Shown here: positions 7,247-13,902 of the stretch, piece by piece | Position numbering within the stretch: position 1 is the first letter of the stretch | How the letters are laid out: each line of letters begins with the position of its first letter | Assembly (NCBI GenBank): GCA_050184295.1 | Contig: JBFXAM010000084.1 | Span: 1-19,060, forward strand | Direction of reading: 5' to 3' | DNA: 19,060 nucleotides | Source: JBFXAM01 sp050184295 | Lineage (GTDB): Bacteria; Planctomycetota; Phycisphaerae; UBA1845; Fen-1342 | The notes under the pieces: generated by a model | The model's database searches: none | What the model was told of the DNA's origin: nothing | Seen by the model: the letters and a program-made list of their open reading frames with translations, nothing else | Program-made: the position numbers and the translations under genes

Positions 7247-8023
7247 ATGCTTCCGGCACTGGTGGTTGAAGCGGTGGCGACGTTTGCGTTGTGCCTGGTG
7301 GGTGGCGGCGCCATCATGACCGACGCGATGCTGGGCGAGTCGGGGTTCGGCCTTCTGGGCATCGCGCTGGCGCACGGGATCGTGCTCTCGATCGGCGTCT
7401 CGTGGGCGATGAACATCTCCGGCGGGCACGTGAATCCCGCGGTGACGATCGGGATGCTCGCCGTGGGGCGGATCCCGATCGGGCGCGCCGCGGGCTATAT
7501 CGCGGCGCAGCTCCTGGGCGGCATCGCGGCGGGCGCGGTGCTCTCTGTGGTGCTGTTCGTCAACGCGGAGGCGGCTGACCGCGCCGACGTAGTGACGAAG
7601 ACCTGGAACGGCACGCCTTACTACGACGTAATGAAACTCGGCGACACGCCGGGGGCGATGCCCGCGACCGCGGTTTCGGAGCGCGGCCCATACGCCATGC
7701 GCGCGGCACAGCGCGCGCTGATCATCGAGGCGGTGATCACGTTCCTATTGATGTTTGCGATCTTCGGAACCGCGGTGGATCCGCGGGCACCGAAGGTGGG
7801 CGGTTTCGGCATCGGCTTGATGGTCGGAGTGAACATCCTGCTGGCGGGGCCGCTGACGGGGGCGGCGATGAACCCGGCACGGGTTCTTGGAACAGGGCTG
7901 TTCATCGCGTCGCCGGAGTTTTGGAGCCAGCACTGGGTGTACTGGGTCGGTCCGACACTTGGGGCGATCGTCGCGGCGTTTCTCTATCAGTTTGTCGTGC
8001 TCGAGAAAAAGCCGCGCGCGTAA
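7247..8023 (+). CDS. MIP-family channel (aquaporin-like)
   Basis: This 258-residue inner-membrane channel has six predicted helices and two half-helices ending in NPA motifs: HVNPAV (Asn63-Pro64-Ala65) and MNPAR (Asn209-Ala211, Arg212). By ungapped alignment with E. coli AqpZ around each NPA box, the narrow selectivity filter would be His43, Ile197, Ala206 and Arg212. That differs from Phe/His/Thr/Arg of AqpZ and resembles plant tonoplast intrinsic proteins, which pass water plus small solutes such as ammonia, urea or glycerol. The loop between helices 3 and 4 (about 106-150) is longer than in AqpZ. ATG 7247 is chosen for GGAG 9 nt upstream and because the helix begins at once; the frame is open back to 7082. 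Family is certain, substrate unknown. Confidence 0.92.
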   Translation: MLPALVVEAVATFALCLVGGGAIMTDAMLGESGFGLLGIALAHGIVLSIGVSWAMNISGGHVNPAVTIGMLAVGRIPIGRAAGYIAAQLLGGIAAGAVLSVVLFVNAEAADRADVVTKTWNGTPYYDVMKLGDTPGAMPATAVSERGPYAMRAAQRALIIEAVITFLLMFAIFGTAVDPRAPKVGGFGIGLMVGVNILLAGPLTGAAMNPARVLGTGLFIASPEFWSQHWVYWVGPTLGAIVAAFLYQFVVLEKKPRA

Positions 8024-8121
8024 GCCCGGCGGCGAGGGAGCCCGCGAGCCACGCAATGGTCTGGTGCGGCGCGTCGTCGCCGCGGATTGGTGCGGGAGAA
8101 CCGGCGCGGGGGCTTTTGGCA

Positions 8122-8150
8122 TTGCCTTGCGGGCAGACTCGGGCGATAAT
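8122..8150 (+). promoter_or_regulatory. Putative promoter of the pseudopilin gene
   Basis: TTGCCT (8122-8127) and GATAAT (8145-8150) have 17-bp spacing. Transcription would start near 8157, leaving a leader of about 60 nt before the ATG at 8217. Confidence 0.5.
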
Positions 8151-8216
8151 GAATAGGGAGTGTGAGCGCTTGCGCGCCCGCCGGCTTGATGTACTTACCG
8201 AAATGAGGGTACGGGC

Positions 8217-9248
8217 ATGAATCGAAGACCGACTTTGCCTTCCGCGACCCGGCGGATCGCGTTCACGCTGGTCGAGTTGCTGACCGTCATCGCGATCATC
8301 TCGCTGCTGATCGGAATTCTGATCCCGTCGCTCTCGAAAGCCCGCGACCAGGCGAAGAACGCGAAGACCAAGGCGGCGCTGAAGTCGATCGGCGACGGGC
8401 TGGAGCTGTTCCGCAATGAGCTGGAGTCGGAGTTCCGCGGCTATCCGCCGTCGCGAACGACGAACACCACGGACCCGAGCTTCAACCGCGACGACCCGAC
8501 CGAGTCGGGTAATCAGCACATCTCCGGCGCGCAGCTTCTGGTCCGATATCTGATGGGGAAGGACTTCAACGGGTACGTCTCGCGCCGCAGCGTGCCGCGT
8601 GCGATGATCGACGCCGCAGTCACGGGATATGAGCAGCGCGACTGGTACGTGACGACGCCGACGGGCTACAACACGATCGGCGCGCTGCCGCGCTCCGGGC
8701 CGTACCTGCCGGCGGAGGGCATCCGAACCGCGCAGCCCAAGGACGTGCCGGGCGCACCGATTCCGCCGACGAATACGGCGGACGTGCGGGCCGATGACCG
8801 GACGATGGAACAGCCGGTGATGCTCGACACGTTTGAGTACCCGATTTTGTATTACTCGGCGAATACTCAGCGCTCGGCCGACGCGAGCGCACCGATGGCG
8901 CGTTTCGACGAGGCGAGCGGCGTGAAGGGCATTTACCAGTTCAAGGACAACGGGTTGTGGACGGGGCTTTGCCTCGGGACGCGGACGGGTGCGATCTGCA
9001 CGACGCCATGGTGGGACTTCGGCGCCGGCAAGCACCACATCTCGAACTTTGGCCCGACCGATCCACCGGACCGGACCAACGTTGCGGACGACAACGAGAC
9101 TTTTTGCTATTACGTAATGAACCGCAACGCGTACGAAACGACCAACGAGCAGACGGTTACGCCGGTGAAGAAGGATTCGTTCATTCTGATCAGCGCCGGT
9201 CGCGACGGGCTGTACGGGACGCGCGATGACGTGACGAACTTCCAGTAG
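8217..9248 (+). CDS. Type II secretion/type IV pilin-like pseudopilin
   Basis: This 343-residue protein has a class III signal. A short basic leader (1-15) ends at Ala15, with the predicted cut before Phe16 of FTLVELLTVIAIISLLIGIL; Glu20 is the +5 glutamate and the hydrophobic helix spans about 16-38. An amphipathic helix (KARDQAKNAKTKAALKSIGDG) follows, then a large variable globular domain. The C-terminus, LISAGRDGLYGTRDDVTNF, resembles the calcium-binding end of major pseudopilin GspG. Such stand-alone, oversized pseudopilins are numerous in planctomycetes, where their individual jobs are mostly unknown. No other secretion genes are nearby, so a stand-alone envelope or pseudopilus role is all that can be said. 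GAGGG lies about 9 nt before the ATG. The -1 residue is Ala instead of the usual Gly. Confidence 0.85.
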   Translation: MNRRPTLPSATRRIAFTLVELLTVIAIISLLIGILIPSLSKARDQAKNAKTKAALKSIGDGLELFRNELESEFRGYPPSRTTNTTDPSFNRDDPTESGNQHISGAQLLVRYLMGKDFNGYVSRRSVPRAMIDAAVTGYEQRDWYVTTPTGYNTIGALPRSGPYLPAEGIRTAQPKDVPGAPIPPTNTADVRADDRTMEQPVMLDTFEYPILYYSANTQRSADASAPMARFDEASGVKGIYQFKDNGLWTGLCLGTRTGAICTTPWWDFGAGKHHISNFGPTDPPDRTNVADDNETFCYYVMNRNAYETTNEQTVTPVKKDSFILISAGRDGLYGTRDDVTNFQ

Positions 9249-9273
9249 GCATTGCTCGAGCTATCATCGAACG

Positions 9274-9321
9274 CGGCGGTCGGTGCGGCGAGGCCCGCGC
9301 CGGCCGCCGCCGCCGTTTCTG
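9274..9321 (+). terminator. Strong intrinsic-type terminator after the pseudopilin gene
   Basis: A 16-bp stem (9274-9289 with 9296-9311, two T-G wobbles, loop of 6) begins 26 nt after the stop codon. It is followed, after 4 nt, by GTTTCTGG. Stem strength is high; the U-tract is short. The same trailing GTTTCTGG occurs after the hairpin at 10621-10657. Confidence 0.65.
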
Positions 9322-9460
9322 GGCGGGTGATCGTCGCGCGACCCCGGCGCTCCCCGCCGGCGGTGCGATTTCGATCCCCGACGCGGGCCGGCGCCCGCCG
9401 CGCGGAATTCCGGCGAGCCCGCAGGGTGCTGAGCCCGCGCGGGGTGGTGCAAAGAACGGG

Positions 9461-9488
9461 TTGACATCCGGTATTCGTTCGTTACGCT
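9461..9488 (+). promoter_or_regulatory. Promoter of the thioredoxin-dockerin gene
   Basis: A perfect TTGACA (9461-9466) lies 16 bp before TACGCT (9483-9488), the best -35 in the window. The predicted start near 9495 gives a leader of about 97 nt with a good ribosome-binding site (AAGGAG) before the ATG at 9592. Confidence 0.65.
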
Positions 9489-9591
9489 AGGCAGTGACGG
9501 GGTCGCGGCCCGCGCCTGGTTCGCACGTCGGCTGCGGCTCTCGGGCCGTCTCCTTTCCATCGATCGACCGGAAAACGACAAGGAGTCTCGC

Positions 9592-10533
9592 ATGTTCGGC
9601 AGTCCCACACGCGCGCGTTGCGGTGCGCTCGTCGGCGTCGCCGTCGGATTCGCCACCCTGTTCGGGATGTCGTCGGCAAGTGCAGCGCCGCGTACGGTGC
9701 TCCAGGAGATGTTCACCGCCACCTGGTGCGTTTATTGCCCGCCGGTGGGGATCGTGTGCGGCAATATCATGGACTCGTACCCGACACGGTTCGCGTTCGT
9801 GCAGGTGCACGGGTCGGACATTTATGCGACGACGTGGGGCAACGCCCGCAACGCGTTCTATAACGTGACCGGCTATCCGACGACCTGGATGGACGGCACG
9901 CTGGTGCGCGTCGGGCAGTACGGCGATTCGACCTACGTCAACGACTTCCGCGGCCGCCCGCTGACCAGCGACACGGTGGTGCGGCTGGGCGCGGAGCATC
10001 TCAACGGACAGACCTATCGCATCAGCGCGTTCGTCGGCCTCGAGTCGTCGGTCACCACGAATCGCGCGATGAAGGTCGAGATACTCCAGGTGCTCGATCA
10101 CTACCCCGTCGGCTCGTCGCACTATCGCAACTGCTTCATCCAGGCCACAACGCCCCAGACGATTACGCTGACGGGCGGGCAGAGCCAGACGATCACGCGC
10201 GACATCACGTTCAATTCGACGAGCTGGGCTCAGCAGAACGACATCGCGATCGTCGCGCTGGTGCAGGCGCCGAACGCGAGCGGCCCCGCGACCGTCTATA
10301 ACGCCGCGAACATGGACTTTCCGTTTCACTCGCTCTGGACTCCGGGCGACATGAACTGCAACGGCGTAGTCGACAACTTCGACATCGACCCGTTCGTCAT
10401 GGCCCTGAGCAGCCCCGAGGGCTACGCCACGTCGTTCCCGCTCTGTAATCTGTTGTGTGCGGATGTGAACGGCGACGGCCTGGTGAACAACTTCGACATC
10501 AACGCGTTCGTGGACATGCTGGCGGACCTGTAA
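9592..10533 (+). CDS. Secreted thioredoxin-fold protein with C-terminal dockerin-like module
   Basis: The 313-residue protein starts with a signal peptide (about 1-32, cleavage near ASAA). A thioredoxin-like domain follows at once: FTATWCVYCPP with the redox pair Cys46/Cys49, a third cysteine at 56, and the cis-proline region TGYPTTWMDG. Residues about 130-245 look like a beta-rich domain as in Omp28-type outer-membrane-associated proteins. The end (252-313) has two calcium-loop repeats, GDMNCNGVVDNFDIDPFV and ADVNGDGLVNNFDINAFV, separated by a Cys-containing linker. This is the dockerin-like module common on planctomycete secreted proteins. It probably acts as an extracytoplasmic disulfide or redox protein attached to a surface partner; the substrate is unknown. 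AAGGAG lies 7 nt before the ATG. Confidence 0.85.
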   Translation: MFGSPTRARCGALVGVAVGFATLFGMSSASAAPRTVLQEMFTATWCVYCPPVGIVCGNIMDSYPTRFAFVQVHGSDIYATTWGNARNAFYNVTGYPTTWMDGTLVRVGQYGDSTYVNDFRGRPLTSDTVVRLGAEHLNGQTYRISAFVGLESSVTTNRAMKVEILQVLDHYPVGSSHYRNCFIQATTPQTITLTGGQSQTITRDITFNSTSWAQQNDIAIVALVQAPNASGPATVYNAANMDFPFHSLWTPGDMNCNGVVDNFDIDPFVMALSSPEGYATSFPLCNLLCADVNGDGLVNNFDINAFVDMLADL

Positions 10534-10620
10534 TCCGCGGGCAGAGTCGGTTGGAACGTGTGCACGGGTGCGCCGCGTCGTGCCGGTGAGGCGCGAACGG
10601 ATCGGCACTGCGAAATCTCA

Positions 10621-10668
10621 CGGGCCCGTCGATCGCGCACCGCGATCGGCGGGCCCGGCGCTGTTTCT
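10621..10668 (+). terminator. Strong hairpin terminator after the thioredoxin-dockerin gene
   Basis: A 17-bp stem (10621-10637 with 10641-10657) is perfect except for one T-G wobble at 10629/10649, with a 3-nt loop (CAC). GTTTCTGG begins 5 nt after it. It sits 88 nt downstream of the stop codon at 10533. It is nearly a perfect palindrome, so it could also form on the other strand, but no - strand gene enters it. Confidence 0.65.
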
Positions 10669-10739
10669 GGACGGTGCGACGGCGCGCCGCGGCGCGCTGA
10701 AGCGCGGCATCCAGGCTCGAAACTCGGCGTTGGCGCGGG

Positions 10740-10745
10740 CAGAAT
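10740..10745 (+). promoter_or_regulatory. -10-like hexamer directly before the glycosyltransferase-like gene
   Basis: CAGAAT ends 6 nt before the ATG at 10752. No Shine-Dalgarno sequence and no clear -35 are present. Its placement matches those at gmk, phoU and prfB. Confidence 0.25.
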
Positions 10746-10751
10746 CCCGAC

Positions 10752-11996
10752 ATGAACGCCTCCGCGGCGCTCCAGGTGCTGCACTTCATCGCCGCCGACG
10801 CGAGCGACGACGCGCGCGCGGCGCTGGGCGCGCTGTGCCGCGAGCCGCTCGCACCGGCGAGTCGCGATCGCGGTGAAGCGCGTGACCGGGCGGGCGTCAC
10901 GACGGATTCGGCCGACCGTTCGCCGGGGGAGGCGCGCCAGGGGTGCATACATCACATCCCGTTCTGCCTTGGCGTCGGGCCGACCGGACGGGTTCTGCCG
11001 CCTGCCCGCGCAACCTCGCCGGACGCCGGCGGCTGGTGGCTTCGGGCGGTGCGCGTGGCGCGCGCCGCGGTGCATCGAAGTAGCCCGGCGATCGTGCACG
11101 CATGGTCGCGCGCTGCCGGGGAGGCGTGTGCGGCGGCGCTCGCGCCGCGGCGACTGTTGGGTCCGACGCTCCGCGGCGTCGCGCTGGTGATCGACGCGGA
11201 ACTGTCCGCCGCGGAACGGCGGCGCGTACGGGGCGGCGGGCTGATACACCGGGGCGTCGACGCTGTCATCGTGTGTCGGACCGACGCGGCAATGCGACGC
11301 TTGCGCAGGCTGGGCGTGCCGGCCGATCGTCTGTTCGTGGTTCGCAGTGCTTTGGATGATCGGGAGACGACGCCCTCCGCGGATGTCCGGGCGGCGGCGC
11401 GGGCAGGGCTGCAACTCGATCCCGAGGACGTCGCGGTCCTCGCGCTGCCGCCGCTGGGGCGCGGCGCCGGCTTTCTCGCGGCCTGGGCGGTCCTGCTGCT
11501 GGAGCGCGTATTGCCCGGCGTGCGGGTGATCGTGCCCGGGGGCGGCGAATCGGCGCGCCGCTTCGAGGCGGTGGTGCGAGACTGCCAGCGGGAGGGCATC
11601 CTGCGCGTCGCGAGCCCGACGTGCTCGCTGGGTTCACTTGTCGCGGCCGCGGACGTCGCGATCTCCGCGGGTTGCGACGCGGGTTCGTTGGACGCGCTGC
11701 TGTTGGCAGCGGCGGCACACGTCCCGATCGTCGCGGCCGACACCGCCGCGGTGCGCGAAGTGCTGTCGCAAGCCGGCGTGGCGCGGTTCTTCGAACCCGG
11801 CGTGCCCAAGGATGCTGCCCGCCAACTCCTGCGCACGATCGAGGCGCCGGACGCGAACGCGACGCAGCTGCGGGCGGCAGCCGAACTGGCCGCGGGCGCG
11901 ACCCGCGGCGTGCAGCGCGCGGCGTACGAGCGGCTGTATGTGGAGATCGCGGCGCGCGTACGAGCGGCGCACGCGCCCGTTGGCGCGTGTTGCTGA
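10752..11996 (+). CDS. Degenerate GT-B (GT4-like) glycosyltransferase
   Basis: The fold signs of this 414-residue protein are those of group 1 glycosyltransferases: an N-terminal half containing PAIVHAWSRAAG (112-123, like the 'D-VHAH' motif), a domain junction with GVPADRLFVVRSALD (188-202), and a C-terminal nucleotide-sugar half with ALPPLGRGAGFLAAW (231-245), VIVPGGGE (259-266), LVAAADVAIS (296-305) and PIVAADTAAVREVL (325-338). The catalytic E-x7-E motif is missing: the aligned positions are Ala310 and Leu318. Residues 34-90 are an unconserved Arg/Ala/Gly-rich insertion. It may be an inactive relative, a binding protein, or a decaying gene with an intact frame. No polysaccharide genes are adjacent. 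The ATG at 10752 has no ribosome-binding site. The function is not known. Confidence 0.6.
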   Translation: MNASAALQVLHFIAADASDDARAALGALCREPLAPASRDRGEARDRAGVTTDSADRSPGEARQGCIHHIPFCLGVGPTGRVLPPARATSPDAGGWWLRAVRVARAAVHRSSPAIVHAWSRAAGEACAAALAPRRLLGPTLRGVALVIDAELSAAERRRVRGGGLIHRGVDAVIVCRTDAAMRRLRRLGVPADRLFVVRSALDDRETTPSADVRAAARAGLQLDPEDVAVLALPPLGRGAGFLAAWAVLLLERVLPGVRVIVPGGGESARRFEAVVRDCQREGILRVASPTCSLGSLVAAADVAISAGCDAGSLDALLLAAAAHVPIVAADTAAVREVLSQAGVARFFEPGVPKDAARQLLRTIEAPDANATQLRAAAELAAGATRGVQRAAYERLYVEIAARVRAAHAPVGACC

Positions 11997-12023
11997 ACGG
12001 TCGCACGCGGTGTGGTCGCGGCG

Positions 12024-12029
12024 TAGAAT
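12024..12029 (+). promoter_or_regulatory. -10-like hexamer of prfB
   Basis: TAGAAT ends 8 nt before the prfB ATG. No good -35 is seen. AGGA (12030-12033) lies between and could serve as a ribosome-binding site, though it is very close to the start. Confidence 0.3.
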
Positions 12030-12037
12030 AGGAAGTC

Positions 12038-13187
12038 ATGAACACTGTGCTCGATCCCGCTGTCGCCGTTGCCGACCTGACCGCCCGCATCCACGCGATC
12101 CGGGACTCTCTTTGACCTGCCCGCGAAGCTTCGCCGCATTGATGAGCTGAACGAGCGGATGGCGCAGCCGGGTTTCTGGGACATCCAGGAGACGGCCCAG
12201 AAGGTGGTGCAGGAGCTGAAGACGCTCCGCGCGCTGGCGGAGCCGGTGCGCGACCTGCTGCGCCGCGCCGACGATGCCGCGGTGTTGCTCGAGCTGACAA
12301 CGGAGAGCGGCGACCCGGCGGCGCAGGAGGAGTTGCAGCGCGAGCTGACGCAATTGGCGCGGAAGACCGAAGAGGTGGAGTTGCGGACGCTCTTGAGCGG
12401 GCCGCACGACGCCGGCAACTGCTACCTGAGCATCAACGCGGGGGCGGGCGGCGTCGACTCATGCGATTTCGCCGCGATGCTGATGCGCATGTACATCATG
12501 TACGCGGAGAAGAACGGCCTTCGCGTGGAGGAGCTGGATCGGCGCGACGGCGAGGAGGCGGGCGTGCAGTCGGTGACGCTCCGCGTCGAGGGGCCGTATG
12601 CGTACGGCTATCTGGCGTGCGAGGTGGGCGTGCACCGGCTGGTGCGGATCAGCCCGTTCAACGCGCAGGGGAAGCGACAGACGAGCTTCGCCGGCGTCGA
12701 CTGTCTGCCGGAGATCGAGGAAGCCGAGATCGAGCTGGCGCCGGCGGACCTGGAGATCGAGTTCTTCCGGCGCGCGAGCGGGGCCGGCGGGCAGAACGTG
12801 AACAAGGTTGCGACCGCGGTGCGCGTGCGGCACAAGCCGACGGGGATCGTGATCGAATGCGTGAACGAGCGCAGCCAGAGCCAGAACAAGCGCCTGGCAC
12901 TCAGCATGTTGCAGGCGCGGCTGGAGAACATCGAGAGCGCGAAGCGCGACGCCGAGATCGCCAAGCAGTACAGCGAAAAAGGCGACATCGCGTGGGGCAA
13001 CCAGATTCGCAACTACGTGCTGCACGGGTCGACGATTCACGTAAAGGATCTGCGCACCGGAGTGGCGGTCGGCGACACGCAGCGCGTGCTCGACGGCGAC
13101 TTGCAGCCGTATATCGACGCGCGGCTGCGGCAGCGATTGAAAAAGGGGGAGACGGCGACGCCGGCGGCGGGGGGGGACGAGGACTAG
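12038..13187 (+). CDS. prfB: Peptide chain release factor 2, with programmed +1 frameshift
   Basis: RF2 ends translation at UGA and UAA. The gene is in two frames: codons 1-25 from ATG 12038, then in-frame TGA 12113-12115, then the +1 frame from GAC 12114 to the stop at 13185-13187, giving 382 residues. The frameshift is the known RF2 autoregulatory switch: low RF2 lets the ribosome slip at CTT-TGA-C. In the joined protein the stop-codon-reading tripeptide SPF is at 205-207 and the catalytic GGQ at 250-252, the same numbers as in E. coli RF2, which confirms the junction. Residue 246 is Ala. The second-frame ATG at 12159 is not the real start, since an RF2 begun there would lack its first 40 residues. 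It ends 28 bp from the converging DUF4276 gene. Confidence 0.95.
12110..12116 (+). promoter_or_regulatory. RF2 +1 recoding site (CTT TGA C)
   Basis: This heptamer is the conserved RF2 slip sequence, with the TGA at codon 26 as in E. coli. The usual AGGGGG-like stimulator 3 nt upstream is only weakly represented, by CGGGA (12101-12105), 4 nt before the CTT and offset from the usual spacing. Confidence 0.92.
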
Positions 13188-13193
13188 GACGAA

Positions 13194-13209
13194 CCTGTGC
13201 GGGCACGGG
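13194..13209. terminator. Weak hairpin between convergent prfB and DUF4276 genes
   Basis: CCTGTG (13194-13199) pairs with CACGGG (13204-13209) around a CGGG loop, with one T-G wobble. It lies 7 nt after the prfB stop. There is no T-tract, so a terminator role is tentative. Confidence 0.25.
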
Positions 13210-13215
13210 CGCGCA

Positions 13216-13902
13216 TCAATCACGCGACATGAGTGATTCGAGCCGCGTGATCCAGTCGTTGAAGTGTGGGCACTTGTCGCGAATCGTCGGGAGGCCGATG
13301 GCGCTTGCGATGATCGGGCCGTCCCTGCGCTTCCCATAGGCGGGCACCGCAGCAATGATCCGCGCCGACGGGCATGTCTCACGGCCGTCGTTAATGGCTT
13401 CGGGGGCGCCGGCCACATCCAGAACCTCTTGAAACTGCTGCGTCAGTGCTGGCGCGGGCTCTTCCGCAAGGGCACTCGTTTTTTCACCTAGGACGGTCGG
13501 ATTGGAGAAGAGCAGCGCTTCAAACTCGTGCAGTTGAACGTAGGGGATGAATTGCGTCGGATTGAAGGAGGATCCCGAGGCGTTCGCAATATCCCTGGCC
13601 ATGCTTTGCTCGACAAGCGTGGCGCGCTCCATCGGCTGACAACCTGTCGCAGACTTGCGACCCGGCCAACTCTTCGGCATGCCGTAGTAGTCGAACATGG
13701 TCGTGCAGTAGCGCCCTTCCTTGATGGTGCTCAAAACGTCACGCCTCGCGCCGACCCAGTTTCGCACTCCACCCTGACTGCGGTGTTTGCCCGGCAGCAC
13801 TGCCCATGCGGCGACACCGTGGATCGCCAAATGACCTGCGAGAACGTTCCGGACGAAGAACTGCTCGGTGGGCCCCTCGACAATGATGACCAGCTCATTC
13901 AT
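13216..13902 (-). CDS. DUF4276-family Toprim-like protein, partner of an AAA ATPase
   Basis: This 228-residue protein begins with a Toprim-like strand and acidic motif, ELVIIVEGPTEQFF (3-16, Glu9). MFDYYGMP (69-76, Asp71) supplies the second acidic site. Further family signatures are QLHEFEALLFSNP (123-135), NDGRETCPSARI (171-182) and the end block DGPIIASAIGL with CPHFNDW (211-217). Toprim folds occur in topoisomerases, primases and OLD-type nucleases and use these acids to bind magnesium, so a nucleic-acid-cutting effector is a reasonable inference, but the family has no settled biochemical function to my knowledge. Its ATG lies inside the end of the upstream ATPase gene (8-bp overlap), so the two are almost certainly co-translated and act together. 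Family: confident. Activity: inferred. Confidence 0.85.
   Translation of the reverse strand: MNELVIIVEGPTEQFFVRNVLAGHLAIHGVAAWAVLPGKHRSQGGVRNWVGARRDVLSTIKEGRYCTTMFDYYGMPKSWPGRKSATGCQPMERATLVEQSMARDIANASGSSFNPTQFIPYVQLHEFEALLFSNPTVLGEKTSALAEEPAPALTQQFQEVLDVAGAPEAINDGRETCPSARIIAAVPAYGKRRDGPIIASAIGLPTIRDKCPHFNDWITRLESLMSRD

Larger units (their letters stand above)
9249..9591 (+). other. Intergenic stretch between pseudopilin and thioredoxin-dockerin genes
   Basis: This 343-bp gap holds the pseudopilin terminator (9274-9321), a very GC-rich segment (about 9322-9460) in which I find no gene or clear element, the next promoter (9461-9488), and a leader of about 97 nt ending with AAGGAG before the ATG at 9592. 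Short open frames crossing it show no family features. Confidence 0.6.
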
